From Alloalcanivorax marinus (GTDB lineage Bacteria; Pseudomonadota; Gammaproteobacteria; Pseudomonadales; Alcanivoracaceae): DNA of 64,000 nt. The notes beneath the pieces are model-generated. The model worked only from the letters and a program-made list of their open reading frames with translations. It ran no database searches and was not told where the DNA came from. Below are positions 34,686 through 42,967 of the stretch, one piece after another. Position numbers and translations under genes: made by a program. Location of the stretch: positions 186,001-250,000 of the forward strand of contig NZ_JADDOL010000003.1 in the NCBI RefSeq assembly GCF_016906305.1. Reading direction: 5' to 3'. Position 1 is the first letter of the stretch. Each line of letters begins with the position of its first letter.

Positions 34686-34700
34686 GTCCACATAATGGAC
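34686..34700. promoter_or_regulatory. Candidate IclR operator, copy 1
   Basis: GTCCACATAATGGAC is a palindrome with 5-base arms GTCCA/TGGAC and a 5-base centre. It repeats at 34792 with a different centre, which indicates conservation of the arms only, as for a dimeric repressor site. Confidence 0.6.
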
Positions 34701-34791
34701 GCCGGCGTTCATCACCCGATGGACGTGCCACGCAGGATACTCGGAAATGCGCGTATACCGGGTCATGGCGAAGTCCGGTTATGATTAAAAC

Positions 34792-34806
34792 GTCCATATG
34801 GTGGAC
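34792..34806. promoter_or_regulatory. Candidate IclR operator, copy 2
   Basis: GTCCATATGGTGGAC has the same arms as the 34686 site. It would cover the expected transcription start of the rightward operon, a roadblock position for a repressor. The regulator is most likely the IclR protein encoded at 35526 in the same operon. Confidence 0.6.
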
Positions 34807-34899
34807 ACTATGGTCCGCGTCGTGTTGATTCCCCACAGGCTCCCTCTTAGCTTTCCTGCTACCCCATCGAGCGGCCGGTCGACTGCCAGGAGAATAAAT

Positions 34900-35529
34900 A
34901 TGCAAATCGACACTGATTCCCTGTCGCCGCAGGAATGCTACCGCCTGATCAGCGGCATCGTGGTGCCCAGGCCGATTGCCTGGATCACCACCCGGTCCCC
35001 GGAAGGCGTGGTCAATCTGGCGCCTTTCAGTTGCTTTACCTTCGTGTCCAACAGCCCGCTGATGGTGGGCATCAACATCGGTCGCAAGGCCGGTCGCGAG
35101 AAGGACACCGCCCGTAATATCCGTGCCCTGGACCAGTTCGTGGTCAACATCGCCGACTGGACCATGGTCGAGGACGTGCACGCCAGCGCGGTGGAATACG
35201 AGGCCCATGAAAGCGAGGTGGAAAGCCTCGGCCTGACGGTACTGCCCTCGGTGACGGTGGCCCCGCCCCGTCTGCAAAAGGCGCCCATCAGCCTGGAATG
35301 CCAGCTGCACAGTGTCACCGGCTACGGCGACACCGGCGCCGAGTTCTTCGTCGGCCGGGTGACCCGCATCCACGTCAGCGACCGCCTCTACGAGGACGGC
35401 CGCATCGACACCCGCGCCCTGCAGCCGGTGTGCCGCATCGCCGGCGCCAACTACGCCACCCTGGGCGAGATCCGCCAGCTCAAACCGGTGGCGCAGACGC
35501 CCAAGAGCGTCATCGAGCCGGGCTCATGA
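34900..35529 (+). CDS. Flavin-reductase-like (DIM6/NTAB) FMN-binding protein
   Basis: A 209-residue split-barrel flavoprotein. 'RLISGIVVPRPIAWITTRSPEG' near residues 14-35 and 'NLAPFSCFTFVSNSPLMVGI' (37-56) are the usual flavin-binding signature. The ATG at 34900 follows AGGAG; the longer frame from 34798 would start within the operator. Relatives are flavin reductases of two-component monooxygenases, yet no oxygenase large subunit is encoded in this window. It may supply FMNH2 to an enzyme elsewhere or reduce a substrate directly. Its stop overlaps the start of the IclR gene (ATGA). Confidence 0.85.
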   Translation: MQIDTDSLSPQECYRLISGIVVPRPIAWITTRSPEGVVNLAPFSCFTFVSNSPLMVGINIGRKAGREKDTARNIRALDQFVVNIADWTMVEDVHASAVEYEAHESEVESLGLTVLPSVTVAPPRLQKAPISLECQLHSVTGYGDTGAEFFVGRVTRIHVSDRLYEDGRIDTRALQPVCRIAGANYATLGEIRQLKPVAQTPKSVIEPGS

Positions 35530-36374
35530 AGGGCGACGACGGCCTGCCGCCGGACACCGGGGTGATGGAACCGCCCCGTGGCGAAGCCGGCGAGGGCGGC
35601 AAGACCCTGGGCGCGCGCAGCATCCGCCGGGCGGTGGCGATCCTGCGCATCCTCGCCACCGGCCAGGAACACGGCGTGCGGATCACCGACATCGTTCACC
35701 AGACCGGCCTCAACCGGCCCACGGTGCACCGCATCCTGCGCGTGCTGATCGAGGAAGAGGCGGTGGAGCAGGACCCCAACACCCGCCGCTACATGGTCGG
35801 GCCGGAAGTATCCCTGCTGGGCCTGTCCCGGGCCGCCCGAGTGCCGGTGAAATCGGTGGCGGAGCCCTACCTGCGGCACATCGCCGAGCAGTGCGGCGAC
35901 AGCGTCTTTCTCACCATCCGCAGCGGCTTCGACTCCATCTGCGTGGACCGCAAGACCGGCAATTACCCGGTCAAGGTGCTGTCCATCGAGGTGGGCGCGC
36001 GCCGGCCGCTGGGTGTCAGCGTGTCCGGCCTGGTGCTGTTGGCCTTCGCCGAGCCGGACGACAGCGAGGAAGTGCTGCAGGGCAACGAGCAACGCCTGGT
36101 GAGCCACGGCCTGAAGCTGGACGAAGTGCGCCGCCGCATCACCGAAACCCGCTCCCTGGGCTACGCCTACAGCGAAGTGGGCGTGGTGCCCGGCACCCGC
36201 GCCCTGGCGCTGCCGGTGTTCGACGCCGACCAGCAGCTGGTGGCGTCGGTGGCGGTGTCGGCCATGGCCGACCGCCTGAGCCCGGAGCGCCTGGCGATTC
36301 TGGTGCCGCTGATCCGCCGCCAGACCGAGCTGATTGCCCAGCGGCTCAGTGAAATTCATACCCGCCGCCGTTAA
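35526..36374 (+). CDS. IclR-family transcriptional regulator of the second island
   Basis: A 282-residue IclR protein, not closely related to those at 3923 and 17683. After a 25-residue charged leader comes 'ARSIRRAVAILRILATGQEHG' and the helix-turn-helix 'ITDIVHQTGLNRPTVHRILR' (about residues 53-72). The effector domain includes 'RSGFDSICVDRKTGNYPVKV' and the conserved 'SLGYAYSEVGVVPGTRALAL'. The ATG overlaps the previous stop. Being the second gene of the operon, it is autoregulated if it binds the GTCCA-N5-TGGAC sites upstream. Its ligand is probably the transported acid or an early intermediate. Confidence 0.92.
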   Translation: MKGDDGLPPDTGVMEPPRGEAGEGGKTLGARSIRRAVAILRILATGQEHGVRITDIVHQTGLNRPTVHRILRVLIEEEAVEQDPNTRRYMVGPEVSLLGLSRAARVPVKSVAEPYLRHIAEQCGDSVFLTIRSGFDSICVDRKTGNYPVKVLSIEVGARRPLGVSVSGLVLLAFAEPDDSEEVLQGNEQRLVSHGLKLDEVRRRITETRSLGYAYSEVGVVPGTRALALPVFDADQQLVASVAVSAMADRLSPERLAILVPLIRRQTELIAQRLSEIHTRRR

Positions 36375-36391
36375 CGACTTCAGGAGAAACC

Positions 36392-37078
36392 ATGACATCC
36401 GTGACCCTGCGCCCCGGAGGGCGCCCGCTGAGCGGTGCCGTTTACGGCTGCCTGCTCAACGTCCAGGACGAACTGGACCGGCTCGGTGACGCCATCAACG
36501 AGGCGCCCTACAACGGCGCCCCCACCGGCCCGGTGATGTACGTGAAAACCCCGAACACCCAGGTGGCCGACGGCACCCCGGTGGTGCTGTCCGCCGACGT
36601 GGACCAGGTGCGCGTGGGCGCCACCCTGGGCGTGGTGATCAAGGACACCCTGACCCGCGCCAGCGCCGACCAGGCCCGCGCCGCCATCGCCGGTTACACG
36701 CTGGTCAACGACCTCACCGTGCCCCACGACAGCCTGTTCCGGCATCCGCTCAAACAGAAGTGCCGGGACGGTTTCTGCCCCATTGGCCCGTGCCTGGTGG
36801 ACGCCGCCGATCTGCCGGACCCGGACGGTCTTACCGTGCGCGCCCTGATCAATGGCGAATGCCGTCAGCAATGGAGCCTGGCCGAACTGGTGCGCCCGGT
36901 GGCCACGCTGCTCGCCGACATCTCCGATTTCACCAGCCTCTACCCCGGCGATCTGATCCTGGTGGGTATGTCCCCGGACGCGCCGCTGGCCGGCGCCGGC
37001 GACACCGTGGCGGTGGAAATCGACGGCATCGGCCGTCTGCAAAATACGCTGGTGGCGGAAGGGGAGAGCGCCCGATGA
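36392..37078 (+). CDS. hpaG1: HpaG1-like FAH-fold subunit of the decarboxylase/isomerase
   Basis: A 228-residue FAH-fold protein equivalent to the N-terminal half of E. coli HpaG (5-oxopent-3-ene-1,2,5-tricarboxylate decarboxylase / HHDD isomerase). 'GAVYGCLLNVQDELDRLGDAINEAPY' type N-terminus and 'PVMYVKTPNTQV' are typical of HpaG1. The acidic pair that binds metal in the second subunit ('[10 protein letters not shown]') reads 'VGATLGVVIKD' here, so this half probably lacks its own metal. It would act with the HpaG2 protein encoded next, overlapping by 4 bases. AGGAG precedes the ATG. Confidence 0.82.
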   Translation: MTSVTLRPGGRPLSGAVYGCLLNVQDELDRLGDAINEAPYNGAPTGPVMYVKTPNTQVADGTPVVLSADVDQVRVGATLGVVIKDTLTRASADQARAAIAGYTLVNDLTVPHDSLFRHPLKQKCRDGFCPIGPCLVDAADLPDPDGLTVRALINGECRQQWSLAELVRPVATLLADISDFTSLYPGDLILVGMSPDAPLAGAGDTVAVEIDGIGRLQNTLVAEGESAR

Positions 37079-37821
37079 AACAAGCACGTATCGCCTTTGA
37101 AGGCCGCGTACAGCAGGCCTGGGAAGACCACGGCAAGGTGCGGCTGGCGGATGGCCGCCGCCTGGACGAACGCGAAGTGACCTGGCTGCCGCCGGTGACC
37201 CCGGGCGCCATTTTCGCCCTGGGCCTGAACTACGCCGACCATGCCGCCGAGATCGCGTTCAAGGCACCGGAAGAGCCGATGGTATTCCTCAAGGGCGCCA
37301 ACACCCTGGTGGGCCACCGCGCCTTCACGCCGCGCCCCACCGACGCCACCAACATGCACTATGAGTGCGAGCTGGCCATCGTGGTCGGCAAGCCGGCGCG
37401 CAACGTGGCCAAGGCCGACGCCTACCACTACATCGCCGGCTACACCGTGGCCAACGACTATGCCGTGCGCAATTACCTGGAAGGGTTTTACCGGCCCAAC
37501 TTCCGCATCAAGAGCCGGGACAACTGCACCCCCATCGGCCCCTGGCTGGTGGACGCGGCGGACATTCCCGACCCCATGAATCTGCGCCTGACCACCCGCG
37601 TCAACGGCGAAACCACCCAGGAAGGGTCCACCAAGGACATGCTCTTCGACGTGCCCTTCCTGATCGAATATTTCAGCGCCTTCATGACCCTGCAGCCCGG
37701 CGACGTGATTCTCACCGGCACCCCCAAGGGCACCGTCAACGTGATGCCCGGCGACGAAGTGGTCACCGAGATCGAGGGCATCGGCGCGCTGCACAACACC
37801 ATTATCGAGAGGAAGGCCTGA
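37075..37821 (+). CDS. hpaG2: HpaG2-like 5-oxopent-3-ene-1,2,5-tricarboxylate decarboxylase / isomerase
   Basis: A 248-residue FAH-fold enzyme matching the C-terminal half of HpaG. Metal ligands are seen in '[17 protein letters not shown]' (E-x-E, near residue 99-101) and the later Asp in '[12 protein letters not shown]'. '[20 protein letters not shown]' and '[17 protein letters not shown]' complete the signature. With HpaG1 it decarboxylates the tricarboxylate and isomerises the product to 2-oxohept-3-enedioate. The start overlaps the HpaG1 stop (ATGA), and its own stop overlaps the next ATG. Generic fumarylpyruvate-type hydrolase activity is an alternative. Confidence 0.85.
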   Translation: MKQARIAFEGRVQQAWEDHGKVRLADGRRLDEREVTWLPPVTPGAIFALGLNYADHAAEIAFKAPEEPMVFLKGANTLVGHRAFTPRPTDATNMHYECELAIVVGKPARNVAKADAYHYIAGYTVANDYAVRNYLEGFYRPNFRIKSRDNCTPIGPWLVDAADIPDPMNLRLTTRVNGETTQEGSTKDMLFDVPFLIEYFSAFMTLQPGDVILTGTPKGTVNVMPGDEVVTEIEGIGALHNTIIERKA

Positions 37822-38624
37822 TGCTGGACGATGCCGCCATTCGTGACGCGGCGGAGCGGCTTGACCGCGCCGAACGCGAACGCACCCAGATCGACCATCT
37901 GACCCTGCAATACCCGGACATCGGTTTCCCCGAAGCCTACGCCATCCAGCGCCAGTGGGTGGACATGAAGGTGGCCCGGGGCCGCCGGGTGATGGGCCAC
38001 AAGATCGGCCTCACCTCCCGGGCCATGCAGATGTCCGCGCGCATCGATGAACCGGACTACGGCGTGCTGCTCGACGACATGTTCTTCGAGGACAACGCCG
38101 AGATCGAAGTGGACCGCTTTATCGTGCCGCGCCTGGAAGTGGAGCTGGCGTTCGTGCTGAAAGAGGACCTCAGCGGTCCCGACTGCACCGTGCTCGACGT
38201 GATGCGCGCCACCGAATACGTGATTCCGGCGCTGGAGATCATCGACGCCCGGGTGCGCCAGGTGGACCCGGCCAGCGGCGCGCCGCGCAAGGTGTTCGAC
38301 ACCATTTCCGACAACGCCGCCAACGCCGGCGTGGTGCTGGGCGGGCGCACCATCCGCCCGTTCGACATCGACCTGCGCTGGAGCGCGGCGGTGTGCAGCC
38401 GCAATGGTCTGGTGGAGGAAACCGGCGTGGCCGCCGGGGTGCTCGGCCACCCGGCCAAGGGCATCGCCTGGCTGGCCAACAAGCTGGCTCCCCACGGCGT
38501 CACCCTGAAAGCCGGCGAGATCGTGCTGGCCGGTTCCTTCACCCGTCCGGTGGCGGCGTCCGCCGGCGATACCTTCCACGTGGACTACGGCCCGCTCGGC
38601 GCGCTGGGTCTGCGCTTCGTCTGA
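37821..38624 (+). CDS. hpaH: 2-oxo-hept-4-ene-1,7-dioate hydratase
   Basis: A 267-residue hydratase with the exact usual length of HpaH. Metal-ligand acids lie in '[19 protein letters not shown]' (about 104-122) and '[18 protein letters not shown]'. '[20 protein letters not shown]' near residue 60-79 marks the HpaH branch. It adds water to the heptadienedioate, giving 2,4-dihydroxyhept-2-enedioate for HpaI. The start overlaps the hpaG2 stop by one base. It is distantly homologous to amnE and amnF in the first island. Confidence 0.9.
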   Translation: MLDDAAIRDAAERLDRAERERTQIDHLTLQYPDIGFPEAYAIQRQWVDMKVARGRRVMGHKIGLTSRAMQMSARIDEPDYGVLLDDMFFEDNAEIEVDRFIVPRLEVELAFVLKEDLSGPDCTVLDVMRATEYVIPALEIIDARVRQVDPASGAPRKVFDTISDNAANAGVVLGGRTIRPFDIDLRWSAAVCSRNGLVEETGVAAGVLGHPAKGIAWLANKLAPHGVTLKAGEIVLAGSFTRPVAASAGDTFHVDYGPLGALGLRFV

Positions 38625-38635
38625 CAGGAGGCGTC

Positions 38636-39433
38636 ATGGATCTTCCGGTCAATACCTTCAAACAGGCGCTGGTCGAAGGCCGCACCCAGATCGGTTTGTG
38701 GTGCGCCCTGGCGGATGCCTACGGCACCGAGATCGGCGCCGCCGCCGGTTTCGACTGGCTGCTGATCGACGGCGAGCACGGCCCCAACGATGTGCGTTCG
38801 ATCCTGGCGCAACTGCAGGCGGTGGCACCGTACCCGACCCATCCGGTGGTGCGTCCGGTGAACGGCGACGCGGACACCCTTAAACCGCTGCTGGACGCCG
38901 GCGTGCAAACCCTGCTGGTGCCGATGGTGGAAAGCGCCGACCAGGCGCGGGCCATCGTCCAGGCCACCCGCTACCCGCCCCACGGGCGCCGGGGCGTGGG
39001 CGCCGGTCTGGCACGGGCCTCGCGCTGGGGCCGGGTGCCGGACTATGTGCATCGCTGCCACGAACAGCTGTGCGTGCTGGTGCAGGTGGAAAGCCGTGCC
39101 GGCCTGGACCACCTGGACGAGATCGCCGCCGTGGACGGCGTGGACGGTGTGTTCATCGGCGCCGCCGACCTGGGCGCCGATCTGGGCTATCTGGGCCAGC
39201 CCGGCCATCCGGAGGTGAACGCGGCGGTGCTGGACGCGTTCCGGCGCATTCAGGCGGCGGGCAAACCCGCCGGCGCGCTGACCGTCAACGAGGACCTGGC
39301 TCGCGAGCATCTCGCTGCCGGCTGCCGGTTCCTGGCCGTGGGCGCCGATGCCGCCCTGCTGGCCCGTGCCACGGACGCGCTGTCGCGCCGCTTCAAGGAC
39401 CATTTGTCGCCGTCCCAGGCCGGCGGTTACTGA
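38636..39433 (+). CDS. hpaI: 4-hydroxy-2-oxo-heptane-1,7-dioate aldolase
   Basis: A 265-residue class II pyruvate aldolase of the HpcH/HpaI family. The catalytic His and neighbouring acid are in '[18 protein letters not shown]' (about residues 40-57). Metal ligands are Glu in '[10 protein letters not shown]' and Asp in '[12 protein letters not shown]'. It cleaves 4-hydroxy-2-oxoheptanedioate to pyruvate and succinic semialdehyde. The aldehyde is probably oxidised by the dehydrogenase encoded at 41444. AGGAG lies upstream. The aldolase is promiscuous in general, so the acceptor cannot be fixed from sequence. Confidence 0.9.
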   Translation: MDLPVNTFKQALVEGRTQIGLWCALADAYGTEIGAAAGFDWLLIDGEHGPNDVRSILAQLQAVAPYPTHPVVRPVNGDADTLKPLLDAGVQTLLVPMVESADQARAIVQATRYPPHGRRGVGAGLARASRWGRVPDYVHRCHEQLCVLVQVESRAGLDHLDEIAAVDGVDGVFIGAADLGADLGYLGQPGHPEVNAAVLDAFRRIQAAGKPAGALTVNEDLAREHLAAGCRFLAVGADAALLARATDALSRRFKDHLSPSQAGGY

Positions 39434-39477
39434 CTCTGTTCTCACTACGCGCGTTGCGCCTCGGAGGAGAATAATAA

Positions 39478-39921
39478 ATGGCACGTTCCATTAATTGGTT
39501 GCAGGTGTGCGCGGCGCTGCTGCTCGGCCTGCTTGGTCTCTACGTGATTGTCCAGGGCAGCGGCTACGACATGGGGTCGTTGCGCCGCATGGGCCCGGGT
39601 TTCTTCCCGGTCATGATCGGCTCGGTGCTGGTGCTGTTCGCCGTGCTGCTGGTACTGGAAGTGTGGCATTCGGAGAAAGAAAAGAATTTCTGGATTCCAC
39701 GGCCGATTCTCACCATTACCGCCGGTTTCGTGGCCTTCGCCGCGTTGCTGGAGCGGGCCGGGCTGGTGCCCGCCACGGTGGCGCTGGTACTGCTGGTGTC
39801 GCTGGCGGAAAAGCCGGTGCGGCCGGTGGCGGCGGTGGCCACCGCGGTGGGGCTGAGCGTGCTCGGCGTCCTGGTATTCGTTTACGGCTTCGGCATTCCG
39901 GTGTCGGCGTTCGAGTGGTGA
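39478..39921 (+). CDS. tctB: Tripartite tricarboxylate transporter small membrane subunit
   Basis: A 147-residue protein with four hydrophobic segments (about residues 8-26, 42-62, 76-92 and 110-145), the TctB layout. 'YDMGSLRRMGPGFFPVMIGSV' near residues 30-50 is the conserved family block. It partners TctA, encoded four bases downstream, and TctC at 33598. Having the membrane subunits inside the catabolic operon and the binding protein on the divergent transcript argues strongly that the transported acid is the pathway substrate. Confidence 0.9.
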   Translation: MARSINWLQVCAALLLGLLGLYVIVQGSGYDMGSLRRMGPGFFPVMIGSVLVLFAVLLVLEVWHSEKEKNFWIPRPILTITAGFVAFAALLERAGLVPATVALVLLVSLAEKPVRPVAAVATAVGLSVLGVLVFVYGFGIPVSAFEW

Positions 39922-39925
39922 TCTG

Positions 39926-41437
39926 ATGGATATCCTTCACAATCTGGCGCTCGGCGCCGAGGTCGCGTTTTCCTGGCAAGGCCTGCTGTTCTGTTTCGTG
40001 GGCGTGCTGGTGGGTACCTTCGTGGGCGTGCTGCCCGGCATCGGGCCGCTGGCGGCCATTTCCCTGGCCCTGCCGATGACCTATTACCTGTCTCCGCCGA
40101 TCGCGCTGATCATGCTGGCGGGGATTTTCTACGGCGCCCAGTACGGCGGCTCCATCGCCGCCATTCTGCTTAACCTGCCGGGCACGGCGTCGGCGGCGGT
40201 GACCTGTATCGACGGCAATCAGATGACCAAGCAGGGCCGCGCCGGCGTGGCCCTGTTCACCGCCGCCATCTCGTCGTTCTGCGGTGGCATCGTGGCGATC
40301 TTCATGGTGCTCGGGTTCACGCCCATGATCGCGTCCTTCGCCATGGACTTCGGCTCGATGGACTATTTCTCGATCATGCTGCTGGGCCTGGTGGCGGCGT
40401 CCACCCTGTCGGTGGGCTCGCCGCTCAAGGGCATGACCATGGTGATGCTGGGCATCGCCCTGGGCCTGGTGGGCACCGACGACACCTCCGGCACCGAGCG
40501 CTTCACGTTCGGCGCGCTGGCCCTGTCCGACGGCATCAGTCTGGTGGCCCTGGCCATGGGCCTGTTCGGGGTGGGGGAGATCCTCGCCAATCTGGGCCAG
40601 GAGAAGCGCGCCCCGCTCAAGGCCAGTGGCCTGACCTTCAAATCCATGCTGCCCAAACGGCACGAATGGCAAGGCCTGTGGAAGACCATCCTGCGTGGTT
40701 CCGGCATCGGTGCCTTCGTCGGCGCGCTGCCCGGTTCCGGTCCGGCGATTGCCGCCTTCATGGCCTATGCCTCGGAAAAGAAACTGGCCAGGAACCCGGA
40801 GAAATTCGGCCAGGGTGAGCTGCGCGGCGTGGCCTCCCCAGAGTCCGCCAACAACGCGGCGGTGCAGGCGGCCTTCATTCCCACCCTGAGCCTGGGCATT
40901 CCCGGCGACGCGGTGATGGCGGTGCTGCTTGGCGCCATGATTCTGCACGGTATCTCCCCGGGGCCGGAACTGGTGACCAGCAATCCGGAGATGTTCTGGG
41001 GCCTGGTGGTGAGCTTTGGCGTCGGCAACATCATGCTGCTGGTGCTGAACCTGCCGCTGATCCGGGTGTGGGTGCGCATGTTGTCGATTCCCTATCACGT
41101 GCTGTACCCGGCCATGCTGTTCTTTATCTGCATCGGCGTGTTCTCGGTGCGCTCCAGCGTGTTCGACATCTACACCGCGCTGTTCTTCGGGGTGATCGGC
41201 TATTTCCTGATTCGCCTGCGTTTCCCGGCGGCGCCGCTGCTGCTCGGCTTTATTCTCGGGCCGATGATGGAGGTGCACTTCCGCCGCGCGCTGCTGCTGT
41301 CCCGGGGCGATTACTGGACCTTCTTCGACAGCATTCCGAGTACCGTTTTTCTGATTCTCACCGCGCTGTTCCTGGTGCTGCCGCTGTGGGCCGCGTTCCG
41401 CAAGCGCACCGCGCGCACGGCCAACCTGGGAGATTGA
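39926..41437 (+). CDS. tctA: Tripartite tricarboxylate transporter large membrane subunit
   Basis: A 503-residue polytopic inner-membrane protein with about 11-12 hydrophobic segments. The family signature 'GVLVGTFVGVLPGIGPLAAI' is near residues 27-46, and its internal repeat 'GAFVGALPGSGPAIAAFMAY' lies near 259-278. It forms the channel driven by the ion gradient for solute delivered by TctC. It follows tctB directly and precedes the aldehyde dehydrogenase gene by six bases, so all are one operon. Confidence 0.93.
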   Translation: MDILHNLALGAEVAFSWQGLLFCFVGVLVGTFVGVLPGIGPLAAISLALPMTYYLSPPIALIMLAGIFYGAQYGGSIAAILLNLPGTASAAVTCIDGNQMTKQGRAGVALFTAAISSFCGGIVAIFMVLGFTPMIASFAMDFGSMDYFSIMLLGLVAASTLSVGSPLKGMTMVMLGIALGLVGTDDTSGTERFTFGALALSDGISLVALAMGLFGVGEILANLGQEKRAPLKASGLTFKSMLPKRHEWQGLWKTILRGSGIGAFVGALPGSGPAIAAFMAYASEKKLARNPEKFGQGELRGVASPESANNAAVQAAFIPTLSLGIPGDAVMAVLLGAMILHGISPGPELVTSNPEMFWGLVVSFGVGNIMLLVLNLPLIRVWVRMLSIPYHVLYPAMLFFICIGVFSVRSSVFDIYTALFFGVIGYFLIRLRFPAAPLLLGFILGPMMEVHFRRALLLSRGDYWTFFDSIPSTVFLILTALFLVLPLWAAFRKRTARTANLGD

Positions 41438-41443
41438 TCGACC

Positions 41444-42874
41444 ATGCGTAACAACTTTATCGCCGGCGCCTGGACCCGGGGCGCCGGCGCCCGGCCCGAC
41501 ATCAACCCGTCCGATACCACAGACGTGATCGACGAGTACGCCCAGGCCGACGCCGACCAGACCCGCCAGGCCATCGCCGCCGCCCGGGCCGCCTTCCCGG
41601 CCTGGCGCCGCGCGGGTATCCAGGCCCGCGCCGAGGCCCTGGATTTCATCGGTCTGGAACTGGCCGCCCGCAAGGAAGAACTGGGCCGGCTGCTGTCCCG
41701 GGAAGAGGGCAAGACCCTGCCGGAAGGCATCGCCGAGGTGAACCGGGCGGCGCAGATTTTCCGGTTCTTCGCCGGCGAGGTGTTGCGCCCCGGCGGCGAG
41801 ACCCTGCCGTCGGTGCGGCCCGGCCTGGACGTGCACATCACCCGGGAACCGGTGGGCGTGGTGGGCATTATCACGCCCTGGAATTTCCCGATCGCGATTC
41901 CCGCCTGGAAGATCGCGCCGGCCCTGGCGTACGGCAACTGCGTGGTGTTCAAGCCCGCCGACCTGGTGCCCGGCTCGGCCTGGGCCCTGGCCGAGATCAT
42001 CAGCCGCAGCGGCCTGCCGGAGGGCGTGTTCAACCTGACCATGGGGCGTGGCGGCGTGGTCGGCCAGACCCTGCTGGAAAGCCCGGACGTCAACGCCATC
42101 ACCTTCACCGGTTCCGGCACCACCGGCGCCCGGGTGATGGCCACCGCCGGCGCCCGCTTCGCCAAGCTGCAGCTGGAGATGGGCGGCAAGAACCCGCTGG
42201 TGGTGCTCGACGACGCCGAGCTGGAGCGGGCCGTGGAGGTGGCGGTGCAGGGCGCCTACTTCTCCACCGGTCAGCGTTGCACCGCCTCGTCCCGGTTCAT
42301 CGTCGAGAAAGGCATTTACGGGCGCTTCGTGGACGGTGTGCAACAGCGCCTGGCCGGTCTGAAGGTGGACCACGCCCTGGGCGAGGGCACCGACATCGGC
42401 CCGGTGGTGGACCAGAGCCAGCTCGATCAGGACCTGGGCTACGTGGACATCGGCCGCGAGGAAGGCGCCCGTCTGGTGTGCGGCGGCGAGCGTCTGCAAC
42501 GGGACAGCGACGGTTTCTACATGGCGCCGGCCCTGTTCGCCGACGCCGCGCCGGACATGCGCATCGCCCGGGAGGAAATCTTCGGCCCGGTGGCCTGCGC
42601 GATTCCGGCGGACGATTACGAGCACGCCCTGGCGCTGGCCAACGACACGGAGTTCGGCCTGTCGGCGGGCATCTGCACCTCGTCCCTGAAACACGCCAGC
42701 CATTTCCGCCACCACGCGGAAGCCGGCATGGTGATGGTCAACACCCCCACCGCCGGCGTGGACTTCCACGTGCCGTTCGGCGGCCGCAAGGGCTCCAGCT
42801 ATGGGTCCCGGGAGCAGGGCCGCTACGCCGCCGAATTCTTCACCACGGTGAAAACCGCCTACGTGGCGCCCTGA
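41444..42874 (+). CDS. NAD(P)-dependent aldehyde dehydrogenase, probably for succinic semialdehyde
   Basis: A 476-residue aldehyde dehydrogenase. 'GIITPWNFPIAIPAWKIAPAL' carries the oxyanion Asn, 'LEMGGKNP' the general-base Glu and 'FSTGQRCTASSR' the catalytic Cys (about residue 280). The overall pattern fits the 2-oxoglutarate-semialdehyde / succinate-semialdehyde branch, not HpaE-type CHMS dehydrogenases. As the last gene of the operon after hpaI, it most likely oxidises succinic semialdehyde to succinate. The specific aldehyde is an inference from context. Confidence 0.85.
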   Translation: MRNNFIAGAWTRGAGARPDINPSDTTDVIDEYAQADADQTRQAIAAARAAFPAWRRAGIQARAEALDFIGLELAARKEELGRLLSREEGKTLPEGIAEVNRAAQIFRFFAGEVLRPGGETLPSVRPGLDVHITREPVGVVGIITPWNFPIAIPAWKIAPALAYGNCVVFKPADLVPGSAWALAEIISRSGLPEGVFNLTMGRGGVVGQTLLESPDVNAITFTGSGTTGARVMATAGARFAKLQLEMGGKNPLVVLDDAELERAVEVAVQGAYFSTGQRCTASSRFIVEKGIYGRFVDGVQQRLAGLKVDHALGEGTDIGPVVDQSQLDQDLGYVDIGREEGARLVCGGERLQRDSDGFYMAPALFADAAPDMRIAREEIFGPVACAIPADDYEHALALANDTEFGLSAGICTSSLKHASHFRHHAEAGMVMVNTPTAGVDFHVPFGGRKGSSYGSREQGRYAAEFFTTVKTAYVAP

Positions 42875-42967
42875 GCGCCACCCGGGCCTGCCCGGACTTC
42901 GGCGTCACGGCGCCAGATGCTAAGCTGCCTTTCCCACATCGAAGCACGACGCGAAGGAAAGGACATC

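Larger units (their letters stand above)
34564..34899. promoter_or_regulatory. Divergent control region of the second catabolic island
   Basis: 336 bases without a credible gene, between tctC (leftward) and the flavin-reductase gene (rightward). It holds two copies of GTCCA-N5-TGGAC (34686-34700 and 34792-34806), 106 bases apart start to start. A good -10-like TATGAT at 34780-34785 would place a rightward start near 34792, inside the second copy. No equally clear leftward promoter was fixed. Confidence 0.55.

Noticed and set aside
39716-42769. Very long open frame (over 1000 codons) on the minus strand
   Set aside because: It is antisense to tctB, tctA and the aldehyde dehydrogenase gene. 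The translation is rich in His/Gln/Gly/Arg without domains, the usual shadow of a GC-rich coding strand.
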